Program-made: the position numbers and the translations under genes
Notes under the pieces: model-generated
What the model saw: only the letters and a program-made list of their open reading frames with translations
Told to the model about the DNA's origin: nothing
The model's database searches: none
From: JAQVXR01 sp050945755
Lineage (GTDB): Bacteria > Bacillota > Dehalobacteriia > Dehalobacteriales > Dehalobacteriaceae
Direction of reading: 5' to 3'
Length of the DNA stretch: 32,182 bases
Assembly: GCA_050945755.1 (NCBI GenBank)
Contig: JBMNTN010000020.1
Coordinates: 1 to 32,182, forward strand
Part shown: one piece after another, positions 8,014 to 15,368 of the stretch
Numbering within the stretch: position 1 is the stretch's first letter
Layout: each line of letters begins with the position of its first letter

Positions 8014-9753
8014 CTATTGTTCACTTGCTCCTCCAGCTTCGTTCTCTCCTTCATTGCCTTGACTATCGGGTATCAATTTATCTGTTTGAATCTTTTGGCT
8101 GGGTAAAAGGTCAGCAGTACTTCCAGTTATTACCTCCTGCCCTTCTGTCAGTCCGGACTTTACTTCCGCCATACGGTCATTCATTAAACCAAGTTCAACG
8201 GTGACAACTTTGGCAATACCGTCCGGCTGAAGAATTTCCACTTTGTTTTGCCCATCTTCCTGGAACACTGCCTCTAAAGGAATAAGAATAACGTTTTGAG
8301 CATCCCCCGCCTTTACATAGGCTTTAGCCTGCATTCCGGGTTTTAATTCGGGTCCGCCTACTACCTTGATCATTACCTCAAAACGGCTAATCCCATTATG
8401 GTCCTTTCCCATAGTTGCAACTTGTTCAACTGTCCCTTCAAATACTTTTCCCGGTACAGCATCCACCGTTACCTCAACCAGTGCCCCTTGCTTTACCTGG
8501 AGGATATCAATATCATCAACCTGAACCCACATGCGCATATCGGAAGCCTGATAAATACTGCCTAACCATTCACCCGGCTGGACCGTTGCTCCCTGCTGCC
8601 GGTTTAAGTCGGCCACAATCCCATCTATCGGTGCTTTGATTTCCATTAATCCTTCTTTTGAGTATAACTGCTGCAATTCGACTCTCTGAGTCCTAATGTT
8701 TTCCAGCTTTTCTCGAATAATTTCCTGGACATCCTGTCCTGCCATGGACAAAAGAGGCTGCCCCTCCTTGACTGCTTCCATCTTATGGACAAATACTTCC
8801 GTGACAACAGACTCCGCCTGGCTGAGCACCCTCTCTTCATTAACATACTTGTCCACTTGGGATGTGTACCTAGCCCAGCGAATTTTGGTTGGTTCCAGCG
8901 GTTTTTCTTTAGCCAGTTCTTTACTTAAAAATCCGATGGAAACAGGCATTCCCGGACGGACTAACCCCGGATTCTCCCCTTCCAGGGTAACCCAATAAAC
9001 AAATTCATAGCTTTCTTTTTGACTATTAGGTGCCTGATCACTGTTAAGATCAAAACTTGATTCCGGAACCGGGTTGGGATTAATATCTACGATCTCCGCC
9101 TGGATAAAATCGCTAAAGTAATTGGAAAAATTCAAAAACCCCACATCGTCTTCTGCCAGTTGTTGATATTCACCTGGTGACAATTTAGCAATTACCTGAA
9201 AACGGGAATCGTTAACAATCCGGGCAATAATTTCGCCCTGTTTTACTTCCACCCCTTCTTTTGCCTGGAGATCCGTCACCCGCCCGGCAATCGGCGCCTT
9301 GACGATGATCCCCTGATCAGGATTCACCTGACCGATTTGCTCAATGGGAACTCCCATGAGACTTGCCAATGACTTTTCTTCCATCTCTAATTGTTCCCGG
9401 GCATTGTCAATCAGCACTGATAAATTAGGCGCATCCAACCGAACCAACGTCTGCCCCTGTTTGACAAAGTCTCCGGGTTTAACTAAAACCTCATCCACAA
9501 GATAACTGGTTATTCCAGTCGAATCCATACTGCCATACCCACCCGGCACCTGAATACTGCCGCCATAGGAAGGATTAAGGGGGCCCGAGACATCTACCCC
9601 GACAGCAATATCGCCCCGTTTAACGGTATATGTAGAATAAACCGGCGCATCCGCTTTTTCATCCGGTGAAGGAATTAACTGGCGAAAAGCATAATATCCT
9701 CCACCAATTACAACGAGAATAATTAACACAACAGTCAATACTCGTGCACGCAT
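8014..9753 (-). CDS. HlyD/MacA-type adaptor with duplicated core
   Basis: This 579-residue membrane-fusion-type adaptor has one N-terminal anchor (about residues 5-23). It is longer than the usual 350-420 residues because the lipoyl/beta-barrel core appears twice. The first copy has lipoyl halves near 87-106 and 150-180 and a barrel near 186-275. The second has lipoyl halves near 316-338 and 371-398, a barrel near 405-482 and a C-terminal proximal domain to about 550. The lipoyl halves align directly: 'KAPIAGRVTDLQ' and 'KAPIDGIVADLN'. A serine/asparagine-rich insert lies near 232-247. The tail is Gly/Glu-rich. Start ATG follows AGGAGG. It is translated between its ATPase and permease genes and should link the permease to substrate outside the membrane. 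Confidence 0.85.
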   Translation of the reverse strand: MRARVLTVVLIILVVIGGGYYAFRQLIPSPDEKADAPVYSTYTVKRGDIAVGVDVSGPLNPSYGGSIQVPGGYGSMDSTGITSYLVDEVLVKPGDFVKQGQTLVRLDAPNLSVLIDNAREQLEMEEKSLASLMGVPIEQIGQVNPDQGIIVKAPIAGRVTDLQAKEGVEVKQGEIIARIVNDSRFQVIAKLSPGEYQQLAEDDVGFLNFSNYFSDFIQAEIVDINPNPVPESSFDLNSDQAPNSQKESYEFVYWVTLEGENPGLVRPGMPVSIGFLSKELAKEKPLEPTKIRWARYTSQVDKYVNEERVLSQAESVVTEVFVHKMEAVKEGQPLLSMAGQDVQEIIREKLENIRTQRVELQQLYSKEGLMEIKAPIDGIVADLNRQQGATVQPGEWLGSIYQASDMRMWVQVDDIDILQVKQGALVEVTVDAVPGKVFEGTVEQVATMGKDHNGISRFEVMIKVVGGPELKPGMQAKAYVKAGDAQNVILIPLEAVFQEDGQNKVEILQPDGIAKVVTVELGLMNDRMAEVKSGLTEGQEVITGSTADLLPSQKIQTDKLIPDSQGNEGENEAGGASEQ

Positions 9754-9780
9754 TTTTCAACCTCCTGTTTAGTTTATCCT

Positions 9781-10470
9781 TTATATCGCCCGAAAAGTTT
9801 CTTCCCGGGCGATCGTTCCATCTAATAAGCGAATAACCCGGTGCCCGTAGCCGGAAATACTTTCGTCATGGGTTACCTGAACAATGGCAATGCCCATTTC
9901 GCCGTTTAATCTTTGAAAAATTGCCATAATGTTTTCCCCGGTATGTGAATCTAAAGCCCCGGTCGGTTCATCCGCCAGGATTACTTTGGGATTCCCCACA
10001 ATAGCCCTGGCAATGGCTACCCTTTGCTGTTCTCCCCCGGAAAGCTGGGTAGGGCGATGATGTCCACGGTGCGAGAGACCGACAGATTCTAAAGCAGCGA
10101 GAGCTAATTTTCTCCGTTCTTTCTGGGGAACCCCTCGGTAAATCAATGGAAGTTCCACATTTTGCAGAGCATTTAAGTCTCGCAACAGATGAAAGCTCTG
10201 AAAAACAAAACCAATAGAATGATTGCGGATATCGGCTAGTTGACTGTCATTCATCTTTTCCACTTGCTCCCCGCAGAATTTATATACGCCTGAACTGGGC
10301 TTGTCCAAACAGCCAATAATATTTAGTAATGTAGATTTGCCAGATCCTGACGGGCCCATAATAGAAACAAACTCACCGTCTTTCACAGTGAGGTTTATCC
10401 CTTTTAAAACCTCTGTGTGCACGTTTCCATTAACATAATGCTTTTCTATACCGGCCAATTGAAGTAACAC
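9781..10470 (-). CDS. ABC transporter ATP-binding protein (MacB/LolD type)
   Basis: The 229-residue ATPase carries Walker A 'GPSGSGKST', the Q-loop 'FVFQSFHLL', the signature 'LSGGEQQR', Walker B 'VILADEP', the 'TGALDS' D-loop and the switch histidine in 'VTHD'. The reading frame is open to a GTG at 10500, but the GTG at 10470 has AAGGGGGG seven bases upstream and yields the usual family N-terminus 'VLLQLAGIEKHYVNG', so I chose it. It is first in the five-gene minus-strand run and powers the permease at 6695-8005. The cargo is unknown; in Gram-positives related systems serve antimicrobial peptide export or resistance. Confidence 0.9.
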   Translation of the reverse strand: MLLQLAGIEKHYVNGNVHTEVLKGINLTVKDGEFVSIMGPSGSGKSTLLNIIGCLDKPSSGVYKFCGEQVEKMNDSQLADIRNHSIGFVFQSFHLLRDLNALQNVELPLIYRGVPQKERRKLALAALESVGLSHRGHHRPTQLSGGEQQRVAIARAIVGNPKVILADEPTGALDSHTGENIMAIFQRLNGEMGIAIVQVTHDESISGYGHRVIRLLDGTIAREETFRAI

Positions 10471-10606
10471 TAAATAACCCCCCTTCTGCCCAGTTGGCAC
10501 CTAATAAATATAATACCAAAGTTATCCAATATAAAATAGACGCAGTAATGTTTCTTTTTGTTGCATTTTATTATTAATTGTGTCTAAGATTTACAGATTA
10601 TCAAAC

Positions 10607-10635
10607 TTGACAAAAATCCCTGCCTTGATTATTAT
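10607..10635 (+). promoter_or_regulatory. Sigma-A promoter of tyrS
   Basis: TTGACA at 10607-10612 and TATTAT at 10630-10635 are separated by 17 bases, a near-consensus vegetative promoter. Transcription would begin around 10642, just ahead of the T-box leader. The stretch from 10471 to 10606 shows nothing else I can support apart from AT-rich sequence that should hold the divergent promoter of the ABC operon. Confidence 0.75.
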
Positions 10636-10654
10636 TGAGACAAATATTAAATAG

Positions 10655-10889
10655 GATTAGATGATGAAAGAGTTTAGTAGCCCTTTATGGTGACAATCCA
10701 GAGAGCAGGCTGTGGGGTGCAAAGCCTGTCGGACATAGAGGTGTGAATTACACTCCGGAGTTTTTGTGTTAAAACACTACGGTGATCACCCGTTACAATG
10801 ATTTGAGAGACACCTGCATTGCAGGTGTAATTAAGGTGGTACCACGGGTCCTCCCGTCCTTATCGGATGGAGGACCCATTATTTTTTAG
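10655..10889 (+). promoter_or_regulatory. Tyrosine T-box leader with terminator
   Basis: The T-box sequence AAGGTGGTACCACG lies at 10833-10846. It is followed by a terminator stem GGGTCCTCC (10846-10854)/GGAGGACCC (10869-10877) and a T-run at 10878-10887. Stem I contains AGTA (10676-10679) opposite GAATTACA. The candidate specifier codon is TAC (Tyr) at 10749-10751, next to ACTC that can pair with GAGT at 10670-10673. A hairpin CACCTGCATTGCAGGTG at 10811-10827 fits stem III. Uncharged tRNA-Tyr would be expected to stabilise the antiterminator and turn on tyrS. Confidence 0.92.
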
Positions 10890-10911
10890 ATTACTGAAAG
10901 GATTGTGAGTA

Positions 10912-12138
10912 ATGAGTAATGTCTTTGATCTGTTAATGGAAAGAGGTTTTATTGAACAAGCTACCCACGAAGAAGAAATCAGAGAATTACTGGGCAGAGA
11001 GCCCGTTACCTTCTACATTGGATTTGACCCCACTGCAGACAGCCTTCATGTGGGGCATTTTGTCCAGATCATGGTAATGATGCACATGCAAAAAGCCGGA
11101 CACCGGCCGATAGCTTTATTTGGCGGCGGCACGGCGATGGTGGGAGATCCCTCCGGAAAAACAGATATGAGAAAAATGCTAACTCGGGAAGAAATCAGTA
11201 ATAATGTGGCCTCCTTCAAAAAACAGTTCTCCAAATTTATTGAATTTGGACCGGACAGAGCATTTATGGTAAACAACGCTGATTGGTTGCTGGAATTAAA
11301 CTACGTAAAATTCTTAAGAGAGATCGGCCGCCACTTTTCCGTCAACCGGATGCTGACAGCAGAATGTTTTAAAACCCGTATGGAAAAGGGCTTGACCTTT
11401 CTGGAATTTAACTACATGCTGATGCAGTCATATGACTTTTTGGAATTGTACCGGCGCTACAATTGCCGGCTGCAGCTGGGAGGAAACGACCAGTGGTCTA
11501 ATATTTTGGGCGGGGTGGAACTGATTCGCCGGGCGGATAACGGCGATGCCTTTGGCCTGACTTTTAAGCTCCTCACCACCAGTGAAGGAAAGAAAATGGG
11601 CAAAACCGAGGCCGGTGCAATTTGGTTGGATCCTAAAAAAACTTCACCCTATGACTTCTATCAGTACTGGCGTAATGTGGATGATCCGGACGTGGAAAAT
11701 TGCTTGGCTCTTTTGACTTTCTTGCCAATTGCTGAAGTAAAAAGATTAGCTTCACTGGAAGGAGCAGAAATTAATCAGGCCAAAGAAATTTTGGCTTATG
11801 AAGTTACCAAACTGGTACACGGGAAAGAAGAAGCAGAAAAAGCTGCTCAGGCTGCCAAGGCTCTTTTTGGGGGAGGAACTGACTCAGCAGATATGCCTTT
11901 CACGGAAATCCCCCGAGAACGTTTTGCAGCAGGCCTGGACATTTTAACCATCTTGATGGAAGCAGGTCTCATCTCATCCAAAGGTGAAGGCCGGCGCCTC
12001 GTCCAGCAGGGGGGAATCTACCTGGGTGAAGATAGAGTGGATGACTTTGGGCTATTAATTAAAGAAAAAGACTTTAGCCAAGGCAAGCTGCTTTTAAGAA
12101 AAGGGAAGAAGGTTTACCACCAAATCAGAATGGTTTAA
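10912..12138 (+). CDS. tyrS: Tyrosyl-tRNA synthetase
   Basis: This 408-residue class I synthetase attaches tyrosine to tRNA-Tyr in the cytoplasm. The HIGH motif appears as HVGH (residues 46-49) after 'FYIGFDPTADSL', and the KMSKS loop as 'KKMGKTEAGAIWL', as in the bacterial TyrS type. Substrate-pocket blocks 'FNYMLMQSYDFLELY' and 'LQLGGNDQWSNILGG' are intact. The C-terminal S4-like RNA-binding domain begins near residue 345 ('EAGLISSKGEGRRLVQQGG'). The length is normal. The gene is single, preceded by the Tyr T-box leader and followed by a strong terminator, so tyrosine supply through charged tRNA should set its level. Confidence 0.96.
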   Translation: MSNVFDLLMERGFIEQATHEEEIRELLGREPVTFYIGFDPTADSLHVGHFVQIMVMMHMQKAGHRPIALFGGGTAMVGDPSGKTDMRKMLTREEISNNVASFKKQFSKFIEFGPDRAFMVNNADWLLELNYVKFLREIGRHFSVNRMLTAECFKTRMEKGLTFLEFNYMLMQSYDFLELYRRYNCRLQLGGNDQWSNILGGVELIRRADNGDAFGLTFKLLTTSEGKKMGKTEAGAIWLDPKKTSPYDFYQYWRNVDDPDVENCLALLTFLPIAEVKRLASLEGAEINQAKEILAYEVTKLVHGKEEAEKAAQAAKALFGGGTDSADMPFTEIPRERFAAGLDILTILMEAGLISSKGEGRRLVQQGGIYLGEDRVDDFGLLIKEKDFSQGKLLLRKGKKVYHQIRMV

Positions 12139-12147
12139 ATATAAATG

Positions 12148-12190
12148 AGCGTCAGTTGGCATTTAAGCTCCAACTGACGCTGAATTTTTT
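12148..12190 (+). terminator. Intrinsic terminator of tyrS
   Basis: A 12-bp stem AGCGTCAGTTGG (12148-12159)/CCAACTGACGCT (12170-12181) is followed by GAATTTTTT. It lies between two convergent genes. On the minus strand the U-tract is poorer (CATTTATATTT), but the same hairpin may serve the DUF815 gene. Confidence 0.9.
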
Positions 12191-13505
12191 ATAAAGTGGA
12201 AAGCAGATGATTAATAAACTGCTGAGCAGTACGGCCGGAACGGGCATTATGCCATCTTTCCCATTCAATGGCACGCTCCTTTAGTTCGGAGACAGGGAGG
12301 TCTATCCCTTGCTTTTTTGCTAATCCTTCCACAATGGACAGGTATTCTTCCTGATCAGGTGAGGTGAAGGTTACTGTTAAGCCAAAGCGGTCGGAAAGAG
12401 AGAGCTTTTCTGCCAGCGAATCACCGGCATGAATTTCCCCCCCGGCTTCGCCCCTGTCCTGCCATGTTTCCTGAACCAGGTGCCGGCGATTGGAAGTAGC
12501 ATAGATCAAAACGTTATCCGGCATTACTTCCACACCGCCCTCCATTAAAGCTTTCAGGAACTTGTAGTCAGTTTCCGCCCCCTCAAAGGAAAGATCATCA
12601 ATAAATATAATAAACTTTTGAGCATAATCTCTGATTGGACGAACTATCTCCAGCAATCTATGGAGCTGGTGACGGGATACTTCCACCAGACGCAGGCCGC
12701 GGGCAGAATATTCATTGACAAGTGCCTTTATTGTGGATGACTTCCCTGTCCCCCGGTCCCCATAAAGTAGTAAATTATTCGTTTTTTTGCCTTCAATAAA
12801 TGCTTCTGTATTTTTTATAATTATCTCTTTCTGCCATTGATAGCCAATGAGATCTGCCAACCGAACCGGGTCAGGATGGCGGACTCCTATCAAGCCCCGG
12901 CCTTCTTCCCACCGGAGAAAATCGAACATGCCAACGACACCGCAACCAAATTTGTGGTAAAAATCTACAAGTGCCAATGCTAAATCCTCTTCTGAAGAGC
13001 CTGTAAAGAAGTCGTTTAGAACTTTCATTTTGGAAAGGCACGGTTTTTTCGTGTCATCCAGGGAAACATTTCTCACATGAAAATTCTCAATAAGCGGCAG
13101 AATTTCTCCTGCTGAAACCAAATCCGCAAAGTTCAGGTGGTATAGCCTTTTAATAATGCGCACATCATGCAAAGCTCCTTGAAACAAACTCGACCCGGAT
13201 ATTTCTCTCCCATGCCGGGCACAAGTGCGGGAAAAAGGATTTTCATCTTCTGCAATCAATTTCACCAGGTAAGAATGCCAAAGGTTACCTTCCAGATGCT
13301 GCTGTTCAGCAATGTTTACCAAATCAGTGCAGATGTCAAAAAAAATTTCCTCCCTTTGGTTTGCATCTCCTTGATCAGAACTTACCAAAAAAAGCAGGCG
13401 TCGTAACCGAGAAATTACTTTATCCTGAAGAAAGCTGTGGAAAATTAACAATCGGCCTGATTCGTCATAAATTTCGCGTAAGTTTTGCCGTAAATTATTC
13501 TTCAT
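12189..13505 (-). CDS. DUF815-family AAA ATPase
   Basis: This 438-residue protein has an N-terminal helical region of about 200 residues of unknown role, then a AAA-type ATP-binding domain. Walker A is 'GDRGTGKSS' (residues 249-257), Walker B 'FIIFIDDLSFE' (about 298-308) and the sensor-1 region 'IYATSNRRHL'. A C-terminal 'ARSGRTAQQFINHLL' ends the lid domain. This is the widespread DUF815 (PF05673) family, whose function is not established; remote relation to DnaA/DnaC-like loaders has been suggested from fold only. ATG start with GAGGT seven bases upstream. A TATAAT box on the minus strand (13549-13554) with a weak -35 suggests it has its own promoter. Confidence 0.85.
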   Translation of the reverse strand: MKNNLRQNLREIYDESGRLLIFHSFLQDKVISRLRRLLFLVSSDQGDANQREEIFFDICTDLVNIAEQQHLEGNLWHSYLVKLIAEDENPFSRTCARHGREISGSSLFQGALHDVRIIKRLYHLNFADLVSAGEILPLIENFHVRNVSLDDTKKPCLSKMKVLNDFFTGSSEEDLALALVDFYHKFGCGVVGMFDFLRWEEGRGLIGVRHPDPVRLADLIGYQWQKEIIIKNTEAFIEGKKTNNLLLYGDRGTGKSSTIKALVNEYSARGLRLVEVSRHQLHRLLEIVRPIRDYAQKFIIFIDDLSFEGAETDYKFLKALMEGGVEVMPDNVLIYATSNRRHLVQETWQDRGEAGGEIHAGDSLAEKLSLSDRFGLTVTFTSPDQEEYLSIVEGLAKKQGIDLPVSELKERAIEWERWHNARSGRTAQQFINHLLSTL

Positions 13506-13548
13506 TTTTTAACCTCACAATTTTTTGGTCTTGTCAATTACCACCATC

Positions 13549-13554
13549 ATTATA
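13549..13554 (-). promoter_or_regulatory. Possible -10 box of the DUF815 gene
   Basis: A perfect TATAAT on the minus strand lies about 45 bases upstream of the start codon. The best -35 (TGCAAT, 16 bases further upstream) is weak, so this is only a candidate. Confidence 0.35.
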
Positions 13555-13599
13555 TATTCTTTTTCCTTTTATTGCAGACATTTTCGATATAAATTAAAG

Positions 13600-13632
13600 A
13601 ACCGCTTTGCGGCCGTTAAGCTTCAAGCGGTT
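13600..13632 (-). terminator. Hairpin downstream of the broken ferritin-like gene
   Basis: AACCGCTT (13600-13607) and AAGCGGTT (13625-13632) form an 8-bp stem around a 17-base loop. On the minus strand it is followed by CTTTAATTTA, after the original stop codon of the ferritin-like gene at 13661. It also has TTCTTT on the plus strand. Confidence 0.55.
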
Positions 13633-13660
13633 TTCTTTCCGATAACCTAGGGTTTAATTA

Positions 13661-14058
13661 CTATCTTGTATTCTCAGCATAGATGAAATTATATTTACTG
13701 GCATGCTTCAATTCATCAGTGATAATTTGGATCATCATGTTTATCTGATGCCTTGCTGTAATGCCGTATAAAATCTGGCGGTATCTCTCAACGGCACCCA
13801 ATTCTCCAAAAATTGTTCTTTCGATTCCTTCCAGGAAGCTTCTTGGTCTTTCAAATTCCTCCTCCTCCGCGAAGGGCCTTTTGGGGTGGGTGCTACGCTG
13901 ATTAAATAATCATAAAAAAGTTCATCCTCACGCTCCCCGGCAACAGCCTCTTTAATCAATTTCAAGGATTTCGGCAATGCAAACCGAGGGTAATACATAG
14001 CCGTTGGGTAAAAATTACACTGGTGATGTCCCATCATCATCGGACAATACCCGTTCAA
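13661..14058 (-). pseudogene. Ferritin-like domain protein, broken by an internal deletion and frameshift
   Basis: The N-terminal part, starting at TTG 14058 with GGAGG upstream, reads as a ferritin-like protein ('YYPRFALPKSLKLIKEAVAG', 'EREDELFYDYLISVAPT') up to about base 13885. The frame then changes. The annotated frame runs into a basic, non-family tail ending at 13741. The next frame, from about 13884 to TAG at 13661, reads family-like sequence ('EEEEFERPRSFLEGIERTIF', 'GELGAVERYRQILYG', 'IITDELKHASKYNFIYAENT'). In intact relatives I remember about 35-50 further residues at the junction, including a helix with acidic/His iron-ligand candidates ('DDE.KH'). So a segment appears deleted out of frame. 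A sequencing or assembly error is the alternative. Confidence 0.8.
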
Positions 14059-14169
14059 CTTATTTCCTCCTTTCCATGGGATTATTAATAAAACATGCCA
14101 GGAATGCAGTTAATAGAATGTAAAAATAAAACAATCCCGCTCCTAAGGAAATAAAGCCGTTTATTTATT

Positions 14170-14451
14170 TTATTCTTTCGCCAGGCGCCACATGCCGGTT
14201 CCATTCTCCGTTTTCTTTTCCACTAAGCCTTTTTTCTTAAGTGAATTAAGCGCGTGGTTTACTGCTGTCACCGGACTTTGATGCACACCGCAGCCACTCA
14301 ATTGATATTTTTTCGCATAAAGCTGCCTGATTTTTTGATGTTCCAATGGATACTCTATGCGCAATTCCTCCACGAGATATTCTATCGTCTTATAATAATC
14401 CTGCTCCAATAAGCTTAGGACCGCTTCCTCAATAGCTAAAACCAAGTCCAT
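14170..14451 (-). CDS. Small hypothetical protein, possible winged-helix
   Basis: The gene encodes 93 residues behind a good GAGGAG site seven bases from ATG, so it is likely expressed. The sequence is helical and charged at the N-terminus ('LVLAIEEAVLSLLEQD'). The second half ('SPVTAVNHALNSLKKKGLVE' then 'KKTENGTGMWRL') looks like the recognition helix and wing of a winged-helix DNA-binding fold. I cannot name a family. It lies between the broken ferritin-like gene and an unknown protein, each separated by an intergenic gap, with a terminator upstream at 14481-14504. Confidence 0.6.
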   Translation of the reverse strand: MDLVLAIEEAVLSLLEQDYYKTIEYLVEELRIEYPLEHQKIRQLYAKKYQLSGCGVHQSPVTAVNHALNSLKKKGLVEKKTENGTGMWRLAKE

Positions 14452-14480
14452 TCTACTCGCTCCTCAGGGAAAATTTAAAC

Positions 14481-14504
14481 CCCGCTCCCTTTAAAAAGAG
14501 CGGG
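14481..14504 (-). terminator. Intrinsic terminator of the 14531-15082 gene
   Basis: CCCGCTC (14481-14487) pairs with GAGCGGG (14498-14504). On the minus strand the stem is followed by GTTTAAATTTT. It closes the unknown gene upstream and precedes the start of the small 93-residue gene. Confidence 0.75.
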
Positions 14505-14530
14505 ATTGAAAAAATTAATCTTCTTTCGTT

Positions 14531-15082
14531 TTAAGAAATCAACCCTTGACCCATGTCCTTTGCCATCTCCTGGACATGAAACCGGGCTTGAGGCGGAAAC
14601 ACGGCCGGCAACCCGCTGAAAAGATAGATATCATCCAGCGGAACCAGGCGGGTTAGAATGAAAAAGCCCGGACGAAGCATTACCCTGTTTTTCTTACCTA
14701 GATTGGAAGTACAATGATACTCCCTGCCATCTACCAAATTGATTAAACATGCAATATCCTCATTAACAGCTTTGATTTCAAAGATGCCCCCGCTGCAGTC
14801 TTTCCATTTTTCGAGAATGGCGATTTCCTCTTCAGAAAGATCCTGATGCCCTTTAATGAATCGATCAATAAAGTAGTTGCCGTCCTTAAATCTGTAACAG
14901 TGAATAAACCAATCGTAAGCATTGATCTTTTCATCTTCACTTTCGCTGCCGTTCTTCTTAGAATAATTCTTTAATATTAACGGGATAAACCGGCGCTCCT
15001 TGCTGTGAAAATATTTCACCAGGCGCTGTTTTAGTTTTCCGGCTAATTCTATCCGAGCGACCGTTTCTTCAGATAAAACCAT
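14531..15082 (-). CDS. Hypothetical protein (183 aa)
   Basis: I do not recognise this family. The frame is open to 15127, but the first 15 residues read like translated leader, and the ATG at 15082 has AAGGAAG upstream, so I chose it. The protein is soluble and mixed helix/strand, with no signal peptide or membrane span. The C-terminal half has a beta-rich segment ('GGIFEIKAVNEDIACLINLV', 'NRVMLRPGFFILTRLVPLDD') followed by 'IYLFSGLPAVFPP', which resembles a small barrel or SH3-like module seen in uncharacterised Firmicutes proteins. It is alone between two terminators. Confidence 0.65.
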   Translation of the reverse strand: MVLSEETVARIELAGKLKQRLVKYFHSKERRFIPLILKNYSKKNGSESEDEKINAYDWFIHCYRFKDGNYFIDRFIKGHQDLSEEEIAILEKWKDCSGGIFEIKAVNEDIACLINLVDGREYHCTSNLGKKNRVMLRPGFFILTRLVPLDDIYLFSGLPAVFPPQARFHVQEMAKDMGQGLIS

Positions 15083-15127
15083 ATGGAAACAACTTCCTTT
15101 TCTTAATATATAAAGATAATATACCAC

Positions 15128-15334
15128 ATTATAATAAAAAAAACCAACAACTGATCTTGGCCATCTGAAGAATACTGCCTATATTACCAGAAAGGTAATG
15201 CCTGGCCTGTGTAAAAAACTGCCGGTCGGAGCCTTGAGTATTGAGGAAATTGACAAGAAGAAAATGCAAATTCCAGTCCTTTAGGGAAGCCTTAGTTGCA
15301 CTTATGCTATCAACATATATAATCTTACAATTAA
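15128..15334 (-). other. Intergenic stretch with a doubtful 70-codon frame and a small hairpin
   Basis: A minus-strand frame at 15129-15341 has no convincing ribosome site and overlaps the terminator of the next gene; I do not accept it as a gene. The middle of its translation ('NTQGSDRQFFTQARHYLSGN') looks more protein-like than random, so it could be a remnant of a repeat or a lost gene. A 6-bp hairpin ATTACC/GGTAAT lies at 15183-15199. Confidence 0.2.
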
Positions 15335-15358
15335 AGCCCATACCCTAAGGTATGAGCT
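15335..15358 (-). terminator. Intrinsic terminator of the eam gene
   Basis: On the minus strand AGCTCATACC (15358-15349) pairs with GGTATGGGCT (15344-15335), ten pairs with one G-U, around a TTAG loop, then TTTAATTG follows. It lies about 10 bases after the stop of the aminomutase gene. Confidence 0.75.
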
Positions 15359-15368
15359 CATTTGACAG

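Noticed and set aside
10471..10500. Longer ABC ATPase start at GTG 10500
   Set aside because: The extra ten codons contain the ribosome site of the GTG at 10470.
13661..14058. Programmed frameshifting in the ferritin-like gene
   Set aside because: A simple shift would not restore the missing central helix, and I see no slippery site with a structured element; deletion explains it better.
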